NCBI RefSeq assembly: GCF_013343715.1
Contig: NZ_JABUNR010000004.1
Span: 186,001 to 250,000, forward strand
Source of the DNA: Mesobacillus harenae
GTDB taxonomy: Bacteria > Bacillota > Bacilli > Bacillales > Cytobacillaceae
Reading direction: 5' to 3'
DNA length: 64,000 nucleotides
Shown: one piece after another, positions 7,365 through 17,167 of the stretch
Layout of the letters: each line of letters opens with the position of its first letter
Position numbering within the stretch: the first letter of the stretch is position 1
Position numbers and translations under genes: made by a program
Notes under the pieces: model-generated
Database searches by the model: none
The model's input: only the letters and a program-made list of their open reading frames with translations
Told to the model about the DNA's origin: nothing

Positions 7365-8399
7365 ATGAAGGTCTCAATCATTGGTACAACTGGCTATGGT
7401 GGAGGAGAGCTTATCAGGCTTTTAAGGAACCACCCCATTTTCACCATTCATTCTATTCATACAACACGAGATGAGGTGCCAATTTCTGACGAGTATCCGC
7501 ATTTAAGTGATATTTTTGAAAAACGCCTTGAAAAAGTCGATCCGGAAAAGATTGCCGAACAATCCCAGATTGTCTTCCTTGCGACTCCATCAGGTATATC
7601 TGGAAAATTGGCTGCTTCATTTGCTGATAAAAACATACAGGTTGTTGATTTATCAGGAGATCTCCGATTGAAAAATCCTGAAGATTATGAAAGCTGGTAT
7701 AAACGTGAGCCAGCAGCCGAAACCTTGGTTTCTAAAGCTGTCTATGGGTTGAGTGAATGGAATCGAGAAAGTATACAAAAATCAACACTCGTGGCGAACC
7801 CTGGGTGTTTCCCAACTGCGACCCTTTTAGGATTGGCGCCTGTAACCATTCAAAACGTAATCAATCCTGCAAGTATTATTATAGATGCCAAGACAGGTGT
7901 ATCCGGGGCAGGAAGGTCCCTCTCAAAAGGGATGATGTTTGCTGAAGTAAATGAAAACCTTCGAATCTATAAAGTAAATGAACATCAGCATACTCCTGAA
8001 ATAGAACAGCAGCTGAAATTATGGAATTCGGGTTGCGGCCCTATTACATTTAATACACACTTGCTTCCCATCACCAGAGGGATTATGACTACGATGTACG
8101 TTCAATTAACCGATAACCTTAATACTGCTGCTTTAATTGATCTTTATAAAGAGACATATAAGGATCAGCCATTTGTCCGAATCAGAAAAAATGGAATTTA
8201 TCCGTCTGTCAAAGAAGTATCAGGCTCGAACTACTGTGACATCGGACTTAATGCCGATTCTAGAACAGGGCGGCTGACAATAGTGTCTGTCATTGATAAT
8301 TTAATGAAAGGCGCGGCGGGCCAGGCGGTCCAAAATGCGAATATTATGAATGGACTGCCGGAGACAACCGGATTGGAAATTGTACCGTTATACCCATAA
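7365..8399 (+). CDS. argC: N-acetyl-gamma-glutamyl-phosphate reductase ArgC
   Basis: NADPH-dependent reduction of N-acetylglutamyl phosphate, third step of arginine synthesis. The 344 residues contain the Rossmann motif GTTGYGGGEL near the N-terminus, the catalytic Cys in NPGCFPTA near residue 147 and the conserved HQHTPEIEQ segment. A frame is open from 7329, but AAAGGAG at 7351 and the family start point to ATG 7365. It is first in the seven-gene arginine operon in the same order as in B. subtilis. Confidence 0.96.
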   Translation: MKVSIIGTTGYGGGELIRLLRNHPIFTIHSIHTTRDEVPISDEYPHLSDIFEKRLEKVDPEKIAEQSQIVFLATPSGISGKLAASFADKNIQVVDLSGDLRLKNPEDYESWYKREPAAETLVSKAVYGLSEWNRESIQKSTLVANPGCFPTATLLGLAPVTIQNVINPASIIIDAKTGVSGAGRSLSKGMMFAEVNENLRIYKVNEHQHTPEIEQQLKLWNSGCGPITFNTHLLPITRGIMTTMYVQLTDNLNTAALIDLYKETYKDQPFVRIRKNGIYPSVKEVSGSNYCDIGLNADSRTGRLTIVSVIDNLMKGAAGQAVQNANIMNGLPETTGLEIVPLYP

Positions 8400-8411
8400 A
8401 GGAGGACCATT

Positions 8412-9644
8412 ATGCAGGCTCTAACTGAAACAGCTCATATAAAAGAAGTAAAAGGGGGAGGGATTCTAACACCTAAAGGATTTCACTCAGCAGGTACTCA
8501 TGCAAAGCTGCGATACAGCAAACAGGACTTAGGAATTATTATAAGTGAGAACCCTGCAAACTGTGCCGCTGTTTATACAACCAGCCATTTTCAGGCGGCC
8601 CCTTTAAAAGTCACTCAGCAAAGTATTGCCGAAGATGGCTTAATACAGGCTGTTATAGTCAATAGTGCGTGTGCCAATGCTTGTACAGGCCAGAAGGGTT
8701 ACCAGGACGCATTAAGAATGAGAAGCCTTACAGCACAGAAATTTAATATAAAGGAGCATTATGTAGCTGTTGCATCAACCGGGGTTATCGGTGAATTTTT
8801 ACCGATGGAAAAGATCGAGAAAGGAATTTCCGAACTCAAGCCAGCAGGTGAGCAAGTAAACGCAGAGGATTTTCAAACAGCTATTTTAACAACAGACACC
8901 GTCATGAAAGCCGCTTGTTTTTCTGCTGAAATTGGTGGAAAGAAGGTTACAATAGGCGGTACAGCTAAGGGATCAGGAATGATTCATCCGAATATGGCAA
9001 CGATGCTTGGGTTCTTAACGACTGATGCAGCTATTTCTACTAATCATCTATCCTTGGCTCTGAAGGAAGTGACAAATCAGACGTTCAATCAAATTACGGT
9101 CGACGGTGACAGTTCTACGAATGATATGGTTCTAGTACTGGCAAATGGGGCCGCTCAAAATGAAGAATTGAATCCTGAACACTCAGACTGGCCGATCTTT
9201 GTGAAACTATTGGAGAAAAGCTGTGAGTCTTTGGCAAAACAGATCGCAAGGGATGGAGAAGGCGCTACGAAGTTAATTGAAGTTAATGTTACAGGTGCTA
9301 AAAACGATAAAGAAGCTCAAACAGTAGCCAAGCAAATCGTAGGCTCCTCTCTTGTGAAAACAGCTGTTTACGGAGCCGATGCAAACTGGGGCAGAATTAT
9401 TGGAGCAGTAGGGCAAAGCGACGCACATGTGAATCCTGATACGGTTGATATCTCCATCGGAAATATTTCAATGCTGGATAAAAGTGAACCAATAGCATTC
9501 TCTGAAGAGGCCGCGCTTGAATATTTACAAAAAGAAGAAGTTTTAATTTCTGTGAACCTCAATGTAGGTAAGGGACAGGGTAAGGCTTGGGGCTGTGATC
9601 TCAGCTATGATTACGTAAAAATAAACGCGAGTTATCGGACTTAG
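8412..9644 (+). CDS. argJ: Bifunctional glutamate N-acetyltransferase / amino-acid N-acetyltransferase ArgJ
   Basis: Transfers the acetyl group from N-acetylornithine to glutamate (and may use acetyl-CoA), giving the cyclic arginine pathway. The 410-residue precursor has the autocleavage region GSGMIHPNMATMLGF, where the Thr after Ala becomes the N-terminal nucleophile of the beta chain. The C-terminus has the family segment YGADANWGRI. GGAGG stands 7 bases before the ATG, and only 12 bases separate it from argC. Confidence 0.96.
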   Translation: MQALTETAHIKEVKGGGILTPKGFHSAGTHAKLRYSKQDLGIIISENPANCAAVYTTSHFQAAPLKVTQQSIAEDGLIQAVIVNSACANACTGQKGYQDALRMRSLTAQKFNIKEHYVAVASTGVIGEFLPMEKIEKGISELKPAGEQVNAEDFQTAILTTDTVMKAACFSAEIGGKKVTIGGTAKGSGMIHPNMATMLGFLTTDAAISTNHLSLALKEVTNQTFNQITVDGDSSTNDMVLVLANGAAQNEELNPEHSDWPIFVKLLEKSCESLAKQIARDGEGATKLIEVNVTGAKNDKEAQTVAKQIVGSSLVKTAVYGADANWGRIIGAVGQSDAHVNPDTVDISIGNISMLDKSEPIAFSEEAALEYLQKEEVLISVNLNVGKGQGKAWGCDLSYDYVKINASYRT

Positions 9645-9655
9645 GGGTGCTAAAG

Positions 9656-10429
9656 TTGAGAACTATTGTAATCAAGTGCGGCGGCAGTGTTTTGGATGAT
9701 TTGTCTACCGAATTTTTCTCAGGAATCCATGCTTTAATACAAGAAGGCTTTCATCCAGTAATCGTTCACGGAGGCGGCCCAGCCATAAATGCAATGCTGA
9801 CAGTCCATAATATTCCCTCTAAGTTTCATAAGGGCATGAGAGTGACCTGCGAGAAGACTATGGAAGTTGTTGAAATGGTGCTATCTGGCCAAACCAATAG
9901 ACAGCTTGTTCACTTACTTGATATAAATCGATTGCAAGCCTTTGGATTAAACGGAAGCGATGGGAAATGCCTGCAGGCAGAACTTATTGAAGAAAAAGAA
10001 CTGGGACTTGTAGGACAGATAAATAGAGTGAATATTTCGGCAATCTACATGTTACTTGACCAGGGATATATTCCTGTGATTACCCCTGTTGCTGTGACAG
10101 AGGACGGCAGAAAGGTAAACGTTAATGCTGACTATGCGGCAGCATCAATTGCAAGTGCGCTACAATCGGAACGGTGCGTATTTGTTACAAATGTTGATGG
10201 TGTAATCATTAATGGGACAATTGCCAAGCAGCTTTCAGTTGGGGAGATACAAGGACTGATAGAATCAGGTGACATCTCAGGAGGCATGATTCCTAAAGTT
10301 GATTCTTCAGTTTCAGCTGTTAACCAGGGCCTAGAAAAGGTAATGATTGTTTCAGGTAAAGCCTCGTTTTATTCCAAGGGATCCTGGCAAGGAACGACTA
10401 TTCTTCAAGAAGAGGAGATATCAAAATGA
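9656..10429 (+). CDS. argB: Acetylglutamate kinase ArgB
   Basis: Phosphorylates N-acetylglutamate, second step of the pathway. The amino-acid-kinase fold is shown by the N-terminal IVIKCGGSV, the VHGGGPAIN loop and the C-terminal GGMIPKV segment. A GTG at 9647 opens the frame, but the GGGG at 9644-9647 is spaced for the TTG at 9656, giving MRTIVIKCGG and 257 residues, as in relatives. It overlaps argD by 4 bases (ATGA), so translation is coupled. Confidence 0.95.
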   Translation: MRTIVIKCGGSVLDDLSTEFFSGIHALIQEGFHPVIVHGGGPAINAMLTVHNIPSKFHKGMRVTCEKTMEVVEMVLSGQTNRQLVHLLDINRLQAFGLNGSDGKCLQAELIEEKELGLVGQINRVNISAIYMLLDQGYIPVITPVAVTEDGRKVNVNADYAAASIASALQSERCVFVTNVDGVIINGTIAKQLSVGEIQGLIESGDISGGMIPKVDSSVSAVNQGLEKVMIVSGKASFYSKGSWQGTTILQEEEISK

Positions 10430-11583
10430 GCCACTTATTTCCTACCTATAAACGTTGGGAGGTTGAACCGGTAACTGCATCAGGGACAGTTGTAACGGAT
10501 AAGGAAGGCCGGGAATATCTTGATTTTACATCTGGTATTGGGGTGTGCAATCTTGGGCACCGGCCAAAAAATGTCGAAGAAGCAATTGTAGATCAACTAG
10601 GCAGGTTTTGGCATGTATCCAATTTGTTTGAGCAGGGCATTCAGGAACAAGCTGCAAAACTTTTAGCTGAAGCGGCAGCATTAGATTTAGTGTTTTTTGC
10701 GAATAGTGGAGCGGAAGCAAATGAAGCGGCTATCAAACTAGCAAAAAAGGCGACAGGAAAGTCCAAAATCATCACATTTAACCAATCCTTTCATGGACGC
10801 ACGTTTGGAGCAATGGCTGCTACAGGGCAGGAGAAAATTAAGCAAGGATTTGGGCCAATGCTTAAAGAATTTGTTCATCTACCGTTTAACGATCTGAAAG
10901 CTTTCGAAAATGAAATTGAAAAAGATACTGCCGCGGTAATGCTGGAAATTGTCCAGGGAGAAGGAGGAATCCACATCGCAGGACAGGAATTCCTTCACTC
11001 GATTGAAAAGGCCTGCAAGAAATACGGTGCACTTTTAATTATTGATGAAATTCAGACAGGGATCGGCCGGACTGCAAAGCCGTTTGCCTATCAGCATTTC
11101 GGTATCAAACCTGATATTGTAACCGTGGCTAAAGGACTTGGAAGCGGGCTTCCAATTGGAGCGGTAATCGGAAAATCAGGTCTTGGCGAATTTTTTGGAG
11201 CGGGAAGCCATGGATCAACATTTGGAGGAAACCCAGTTTCGGTCGCAGCGGCAATTGCTACAATGGAATCAGTGTTTCAGGAAGATTTTCTTAGCGAAGT
11301 AACAGAAAAAGGTGTTTATATGACCCAACTTGCTGAGAAAAATTTGGCTGGACTTGAATCAGTCAATGAAATTAGAGGCCTGGGAATGATGGTAGGTATT
11401 GAAATGAACATAGATATTCAGCCTATTTTAAAGAAACTCCGGGATAAAAACCTTTTGGTATTACCAGCCGGTGAGAATGTAATTCGGCTGCTGCCGCCAC
11501 TTACAGTTTCAAAAGAAGAGATAGTCAAAGCAATTGAGATATTAAAGGAAACGATAAAACTGCATTCAGTTACAGCCGTATAG
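10426..11583 (+). CDS. argD: Acetylornithine aminotransferase ArgD
   Basis: PLP enzyme converting N-acetylglutamate semialdehyde to N-acetylornithine. The 385-residue class III aminotransferase shows FANSGAEANEAAIK near residue 90, LLIIDEIQTGIGRT near 205, and the PLP lysine in VAKGLGSGLPIGA near 235. It overlaps argB by 4 bases and is followed by a 72-base gap before carA. No terminator lies in the gap, so the operon appears to continue. Confidence 0.96.
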   Translation: MSHLFPTYKRWEVEPVTASGTVVTDKEGREYLDFTSGIGVCNLGHRPKNVEEAIVDQLGRFWHVSNLFEQGIQEQAAKLLAEAAALDLVFFANSGAEANEAAIKLAKKATGKSKIITFNQSFHGRTFGAMAATGQEKIKQGFGPMLKEFVHLPFNDLKAFENEIEKDTAAVMLEIVQGEGGIHIAGQEFLHSIEKACKKYGALLIIDEIQTGIGRTAKPFAYQHFGIKPDIVTVAKGLGSGLPIGAVIGKSGLGEFFGAGSHGSTFGGNPVSVAAAIATMESVFQEDFLSEVTEKGVYMTQLAEKNLAGLESVNEIRGLGMMVGIEMNIDIQPILKKLRDKNLLVLPAGENVIRLLPPLTVSKEEIVKAIEILKETIKLHSVTAV

Positions 11584-11655
11584 GCTGTATAATTTTGAAA
11601 TGCGGTGCATAAATATTAGTTAGTAAAAATAAATATACGGTGTAAGAGGTGTAAT

Positions 11656-12735
11656 ATGAGCGGATATCTCCATTTAGAAAATGGTAAATCGTTTGAAGGA
11701 ACGTGGCTTAATAAGCCTATTGAAAAAGAAGTGACAGGGGAAATCGTCTTTTTTACTGGTATGACCGGGTATCAGGAGGTTTTAACAGACCCTTCTTATA
11801 AAGATCAAATTGTTGTATTTACGTATCCGTTAATCGGGAACTACGGGATAAATAAAGAGGACTTTGAGAGCAAGCGTCCTTATGTAGCTGGAGTTATCGT
11901 ATATGAGTTAAGCCCTGTGCCATCTCATTATCAATCCGCTTGGTCACTGCAGGAATACCTGGAAAAGTGGGATATCCCTTTGCTTGGGGCAGTTGATACT
12001 CGGGCCCTTGTAAAAGGAATCAGAGAACATGGTTCAATGCCCGCTGTTCTCGCGTCTACTGAAGAAGTTGACTCCACATTCGTATTGCCTAGAGGTTTAA
12101 AGGTGGCTGACGTTTCTGTAAGTAAACCTGTGACCTATGGAAACGGTGACTTTCGCGTTGTAGTTATGGATTATGGCTGTAAACAGTCGATTATTGATTC
12201 ACTGGTGGAGCAAGATTGTCAGGTGATTCTGGTTCCTTATCATTTTTCATTCCAACAAATTTCCGCTCTCCAGCCGGACGGTATTGTTTTATCTAATGGA
12301 CCAGGAGATCCGAAAGACTTAACCGATTATCTTAAAACAGTTAAGCAGGTTATTCAAAGTTATCCAGTCCTTGGTATTTGCCTGGGGCATCAGCTTGCAG
12401 CTCTAGCATTAGGAGGCAATACTAAACGGATGCTGTTTGGACACAGGGGGGCAAATCAGCCAATTCATGATTTGAAGGGAAATAAAGTTTTTATGTCATC
12501 CCAAAATCATAGTTATGTAGTTGATGAAACTAGCCTTCAGGGAACTGGTTTGGAAGTAAGGTATTTCAATTGCAACGATCAGACAGTAGAAGGTTTATCG
12601 CATGTTTCACTGCCATTGCAGACTGTGCAGTTTCACCCAGAAGCCCATCCGGGTCCTGAAGAAAGCGGAGTAATTTTCACGGAATTTATCGACACAATAA
12701 AAATTAACAGCGGGAGTTCGGTAAGCTATGCCTAA
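11656..12735 (+). CDS. carA: Carbamoyl-phosphate synthase small subunit, arginine type
   Basis: Glutaminase subunit that feeds ammonia to CarB. The 359 residues contain the N-terminal small-subunit domain (SYKDQIVVFTYPLIGNYG) and a class I glutamine amidotransferase domain with the nucleophile in GICLGHQLAALALGG and the catalytic His/Glu in FHPEAHPGP. Its position inside the arg operon marks it as the arginine-regulated enzyme rather than the pyrimidine paralogue PyrAA. It overlaps carB by 8 bases. Confidence 0.95.
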   Translation: MSGYLHLENGKSFEGTWLNKPIEKEVTGEIVFFTGMTGYQEVLTDPSYKDQIVVFTYPLIGNYGINKEDFESKRPYVAGVIVYELSPVPSHYQSAWSLQEYLEKWDIPLLGAVDTRALVKGIREHGSMPAVLASTEEVDSTFVLPRGLKVADVSVSKPVTYGNGDFRVVVMDYGCKQSIIDSLVEQDCQVILVPYHFSFQQISALQPDGIVLSNGPGDPKDLTDYLKTVKQVIQSYPVLGICLGHQLAALALGGNTKRMLFGHRGANQPIHDLKGNKVFMSSQNHSYVVDETSLQGTGLEVRYFNCNDQTVEGLSHVSLPLQTVQFHPEAHPGPEESGVIFTEFIDTIKINSGSSVSYA

Positions 12736-15700
12736 GGATATAAGTATAAAATCAATACTAGTAGTAGGATCAGGGCCGATTGTTATCGGCCAGGCTGCAG
12801 AATTTGATTATGCAGGAACGCAAGCCTGTATTGCATTAAAAGAAGAAGGTTACCGAGTAATACTCGTTAATAATAATCCAGCCACGGTTATGACAGATGA
12901 TTTATTTGCAGATGCCGTCTATTTTGAACCGTTAACTTTAGACAGCCTCGAAAAGATCATTGATCGTGAGCGTCCGGATGGCTTGCTCGCAACATTAGGG
13001 GGTCAAGCAGGCTTAAATATGGCTTTTCAACTTAATGAAGCAGGTGTTTTAGAAAAGTATGGAGTGAAGGTGCTTGGTACTTCCATTGACTCAATCAAGC
13101 AGGGTGAAGACAGAGAAGCCTTTCGTGATTTGATGAATCAGCTTGGTGAGCCTGTGCCTGACAGCAGTGTTGTTCAATCAATTGAAAGTGCTGTACAGTT
13201 TGCGGTCCAGGTCGGTCTACCAGTTATTGTGAGGCCTGCATACACATTAGGTGGCTCAGGTGGAGGGATCGCCCATTCCTTGGAAAGTCTGACAGCCCTT
13301 GTTGAAGGCGGATTGCGGGAAAGCCCAATTAGCCAGTGCCTGATCGAGAAAAGCATAGCGGGTTTTAAAGAAATTGAATACGAAATGATGCGCGATGAAA
13401 TGGGGACATGTATTGCAGTATGTAATATGGAAAACATTGATCCCGTGGGTATCCACACAGGCGATTCAATAGTTGTCGCACCTTCTCAGACACTGACTGA
13501 CAGGGACTATCATATGCTGCGGTCTTCCGCTTTGAAAATCATATCCGCTTTGGGAATTGTCGGTGGCTGTAATATTCAATTTGCTCTTGATCCAAAAAGT
13601 AAACAGTATTACCTGATTGAAGTTAATCCAAGGGTGAGCCGCTCGTCTGCTTTGGCCTCTAAGGCAACTGGATACCCAATTGCAAGAATGGCTGCAAAGC
13701 TGGCGATTGGGTATCAGCTTTCTGAACTTAAAAATCCAGTTACTGGAAACACGTATGCCAGCTATGAGCCGGCCCTAGACTATTTAGTCGTTAAGTTTCC
13801 AAAGTGGCCTTTTGAAAAGTTCCCGGAAGTTAACCGGACGTTAGGGACTCAAATGAAAGCAACCGGGGAGGTAATGGGAATTGACCGTAATTTCGAGAGG
13901 GCTCTCCAAAAAGCAGTTCGGTCACTGAATATTAAATTGACAGGCCTTAAGCTGGACACGTTAAAAGATAAAACAGTATCTGAGCTTGAATCAAGCCTTA
14001 GCATGCAGACCGATGAACGGTTCTTTATTATCCTTGAAATGATGCGTAAAGGTGTATCGATAAACGAACTTCATCAAAAAACACAGATAGATCTGTTTTT
14101 CTTAACCTATTTTGAGAAACTCATTAAGGCTGAATCGGATATTACAGAGTTAAGTTCCGAAACAGTTTCCAAAACAGAAATGCAGCATATTAAAGAGCTT
14201 GGATTTAGCGATTCTTATCTAGCGGCTGAATGGGCAGTCAGTGAACAAGAGATTCGGGTGTTACGTAAACAGCTCGGTGTGGTTCCTTCTTTTAAGATGG
14301 TAGATACTTGTGCGGCGGAATTTAAATCCGAATCAAATTATTATTATTCTAGCTATCGTGGCGAGAATGAAGCGATAACGACAAACAAGAGAAAAGTTCT
14401 AGTTATTGGCAGCGGTCCGATCAGTATTGGTCAGGGAATAGAATTTGATTATTGTTCAGTTCATGGCGTATTTGCCCTAAAGGATCAAAATGTAGAAACA
14501 ATTATGATTAACAATAACCCAGAAACTGTCAGCACGGATTTTGCTATTGCTGATCGCTTATATTTTGAACCGCTTTGTGTTGAGGAAATTTTAAATGTTA
14601 TTGAACAAGAGGGCTTATCTGAAGCAATTGTCCAGTTAGGGGGACAAACAGCATTAAATTTAGCAGAGGAACTAGAGCGAAATGGAATTACTCTATTGGG
14701 TACTAGTTCCAAAACAATTGATCTTTTTGAGGATAGAGATTTATTTTATCAGCTTTTAGATCGATTAAATATACCACGTGTTAAGGGATATACTGCAGCA
14801 AATGACGAAGAACTACTTAATGCGGCAAAGATGGCTGGTTATCCTATTCTTGTGAGACCTTCTTATGTAATTGGAGGCCAAGGGATGAGGATTATAAATG
14901 AGGAAACAGCTTTAAAGGCCATGCTTGGTGAAGGCTCTATTACTTATCCCGTTTTAATAGATCAATACCTGCAAGCCATGGAAGCTGAGCTAGACCTTGT
15001 TGCAGATGGTAAGAACACGTTAGTGCCTGCCATTATTGAACACATAGAAAAAACAGGCGTTCATTCAGGTGACAGTATTTGTTTAATACCAGCTCGCAGT
15101 TTTTCAGACGAAATTAAACAAAAAATGCTAGATTATGCAGAAAAGATTGTTAAAGAAATTAACTATAAAGGTCTAATGAACATACAGTTTATTATTGATG
15201 GGGAAGAAGTCTTGGTGCTTGAAGTAAATCCGCGCTCCAGCCGGTCGATGCCGATCGTGAGTAAAGTGACCGGGGTTCCAATAGTTCAAATTGCAACAAA
15301 AATATTGCTCGGGAAATATTTTTTGTCGAATGATTATTCGTACCCGTTGACACCATTGCCTCTACCTTATTCATGCATTAAGCATCCGGTGTTTTCTAAC
15401 TATGCCTTAATGGGTCTTGATCCAAAAACAGGACCTGTCATGAAGTCCACCGGTGAAGGAATTAGTGTTGCAGCAACAGTTGAGGAAGCATTAAGGAAGT
15501 CGTTTCATTCCTTAATTGGCAACAAGACCGGCAGAACGGTTGTTTTTACAGACAAAGCTATGCCTAATGATCTTGTTAGACTTGCTGAGGAAACAGGGGT
15601 CATTTTTGCTCCATATAAAGAAGGCATATTAAGTGATAAAAATGTGATCGGCTTATATAGTACAGAGATGACGGATATTGATAGAGAGGCCAGGGGGAAT

Positions 15701-15841
15701 GCAGCGCAAAGACGACTGATTACATTCTCGGAAAAAGAAACACTTAAAGCCTTCTTAAGCAGCTTGAGAACGACAAGCTGGGAGGTTAAGCCAATGGGAG
15801 AGTGGCTTAAGGAACTTAGAGAGGATGTGGTTGTTCGATGA
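12728..15841 (+). CDS. carB: Carbamoyl-phosphate synthase large subunit, arginine type
   Basis: Makes carbamoyl phosphate from bicarbonate, ammonia and two ATP. The 1037-residue chain has two homologous halves, each opening with a VxGSGPIxIGQxxEFDY motif (residues about 12 and 560), followed by ATP-grasp domains ending in IEVNPRVSRSSALASK and LEVNPRSSRSMPIVSK. The C-terminal methylglyoxal-synthase-like regulatory domain is present but short, in line with the arginine-type enzymes of Bacillus. It overlaps argF by 4 bases. Confidence 0.95.
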   Translation: MPKDISIKSILVVGSGPIVIGQAAEFDYAGTQACIALKEEGYRVILVNNNPATVMTDDLFADAVYFEPLTLDSLEKIIDRERPDGLLATLGGQAGLNMAFQLNEAGVLEKYGVKVLGTSIDSIKQGEDREAFRDLMNQLGEPVPDSSVVQSIESAVQFAVQVGLPVIVRPAYTLGGSGGGIAHSLESLTALVEGGLRESPISQCLIEKSIAGFKEIEYEMMRDEMGTCIAVCNMENIDPVGIHTGDSIVVAPSQTLTDRDYHMLRSSALKIISALGIVGGCNIQFALDPKSKQYYLIEVNPRVSRSSALASKATGYPIARMAAKLAIGYQLSELKNPVTGNTYASYEPALDYLVVKFPKWPFEKFPEVNRTLGTQMKATGEVMGIDRNFERALQKAVRSLNIKLTGLKLDTLKDKTVSELESSLSMQTDERFFIILEMMRKGVSINELHQKTQIDLFFLTYFEKLIKAESDITELSSETVSKTEMQHIKELGFSDSYLAAEWAVSEQEIRVLRKQLGVVPSFKMVDTCAAEFKSESNYYYSSYRGENEAITTNKRKVLVIGSGPISIGQGIEFDYCSVHGVFALKDQNVETIMINNNPETVSTDFAIADRLYFEPLCVEEILNVIEQEGLSEAIVQLGGQTALNLAEELERNGITLLGTSSKTIDLFEDRDLFYQLLDRLNIPRVKGYTAANDEELLNAAKMAGYPILVRPSYVIGGQGMRIINEETALKAMLGEGSITYPVLIDQYLQAMEAELDLVADGKNTLVPAIIEHIEKTGVHSGDSICLIPARSFSDEIKQKMLDYAEKIVKEINYKGLMNIQFIIDGEEVLVLEVNPRSSRSMPIVSKVTGVPIVQIATKILLGKYFLSNDYSYPLTPLPLPYSCIKHPVFSNYALMGLDPKTGPVMKSTGEGISVAATVEEALRKSFHSLIGNKTGRTVVFTDKAMPNDLVRLAEETGVIFAPYKEGILSDKNVIGLYSTEMTDIDREARGNAAQRRLITFSEKETLKAFLSSLRTTSWEVKPMGEWLKELREDVVVR

Positions 15842-16791
15842 ACACAGCGAAAGCAGCAGAAGCCAAAATGAAAAGTAATGATTTTTTAACACTGTTGGAT
15901 TATTCTCCTGCTGAAATAAATCAATTACTTCAAGAAGCAATCATATTAAAAGATAAAAAGCTTCAAAATGATTCTGCCCTTCCGCTGAAGGGCAAGGTAC
16001 TTGGAATGATTTTTGAGAAGTCTTCTACCAGAACAAGGGTATCATTTGAAACAGGGATGCTGCAGCTGGGAGGCCATGCACTTTATTTAAATAGCAATGA
16101 CCTTCAGATTGGGAGAGGGGAAACGGTTGCCGATACCGCTAAGGTCTTATCCAGATATGTTGACGGGATTATGATTCGAACGTTTTCCCACAAAATGGTG
16201 GAAGAACTGGCTGAAAATGCTGATATACCTGTCATAAATGGGCTTACAGACAAATATCATCCTTGTCAGGCGATTGCCGACCTGCTGACTATCGTAGAGA
16301 AAAAAGGGGAACTAAAAGGTCTTCAGCTGACCTATATAGGCGATGGAAACAATGTCGCCCATTCATTGATGGTTGCCTGTGCAAAAATGGGAATGGAGTT
16401 CAGCATTGCAGCCCCAGAAGGGTATCATCCTGATAAAGACGTAGTATCCTTGTGTGAGGAGATCGCCAGCCAAACTGGAGGAAAGATTACCATAACGACT
16501 GATCCTGTTTCAGCCGCTACCGGAGCAGATATTTTATACACGGATGTTTGGACCAGCATGGGTCAGGAGGCAGAAAATGCCAAGCGGATTGAGGTCTTTC
16601 AAGACTACCAGATAAATGAGGACCTTGTTCAATATGCGAAGGAAGATTTTTTGTTCATGCATTGCCTTCCAGCCCATCGTGGTGAAGAAGTCTCAGCTGG
16701 AGTTATGGATGGAAGCCACTCAGTTGTTTTTGATCAGGCAGAGAACAGGCTACATGCTCAAAAGGCCTTGCTTGTTCAATTGTTAGGTTAG
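15838..16791 (+). CDS. argF: Ornithine carbamoyltransferase ArgF
   Basis: Condenses ornithine and carbamoyl phosphate to citrulline, so operon products CarAB and ArgF act in sequence. The 317 residues show the carbamoyl-phosphate motif SSTRTRVSFE near residue 62, the HPCQA segment near 140 and the ornithine-binding HCLPAHRGEE near 275. It is the last gene of the operon and is followed by a hairpin terminator. The N-terminus is about ten residues longer than usual because the start is coupled to the carB stop. Confidence 0.96.
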   Translation: MNTAKAAEAKMKSNDFLTLLDYSPAEINQLLQEAIILKDKKLQNDSALPLKGKVLGMIFEKSSTRTRVSFETGMLQLGGHALYLNSNDLQIGRGETVADTAKVLSRYVDGIMIRTFSHKMVEELAENADIPVINGLTDKYHPCQAIADLLTIVEKKGELKGLQLTYIGDGNNVAHSLMVACAKMGMEFSIAAPEGYHPDKDVVSLCEEIASQTGGKITITTDPVSAATGADILYTDVWTSMGQEAENAKRIEVFQDYQINEDLVQYAKEDFLFMHCLPAHRGEEVSAGVMDGSHSVVFDQAENRLHAQKALLVQLLG

Positions 16792-16831
16792 GCAAGCTAA
16801 TATAAAGAAAAAGAAAAGACTAATACTTTGG

Positions 16832-16876
16832 ACTGTAGACAAACTCGTAAAAGTCGGGTTTGCCTGCAGTTTTTTG
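16832..16876 (+). terminator. Terminator of the arg operon, carrying the ACTGTAGACAA repeat arm
   Basis: ACTGTAGACAAACTCG pairs with CGGGTTTGCCTGCAGT and is followed by TTTTTTG. The left arm is the same as that of a perfect palindrome at 38738-38779. Bases 16877-17015 contain nothing I can name. Confidence 0.8.
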
Positions 16877-17015
16877 TTTTAGACTTTGTTAACCCTACTG
16901 ATTTTTTAGAGTAGTCCCATCTGTTCCGCGCTAATCAATTAGCAGAGAGGGGAGGTTAGCTGTTTTCTGTGCCAGGGTGAATTTAGTAATCGAAAACAAA
17001 AGTCCTTGAAACATA

Positions 17016-17055
17016 CAAAAGGGGTTCGGAATACTTCCCTTCCGAACCCCTTTTG
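17016..17055 (-). terminator. Terminator downstream of uppP
   Basis: AAAAGGGGTTCGGAA / TTCCGAACCCCTTTT stem with an 8-base loop, able to terminate minus-strand transcription from uppP. Confidence 0.75.
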
Positions 17056-17167
17056 GCGGTAATTAAGCATTTAAGACAAGGCTCTTCCAAAAGATTTGTT
17101 GTTTATGCCTGAGTTGTGAAACCTGTGACTTCATTCTTGAAATAACAACAAAGTTTACGAAAACAGC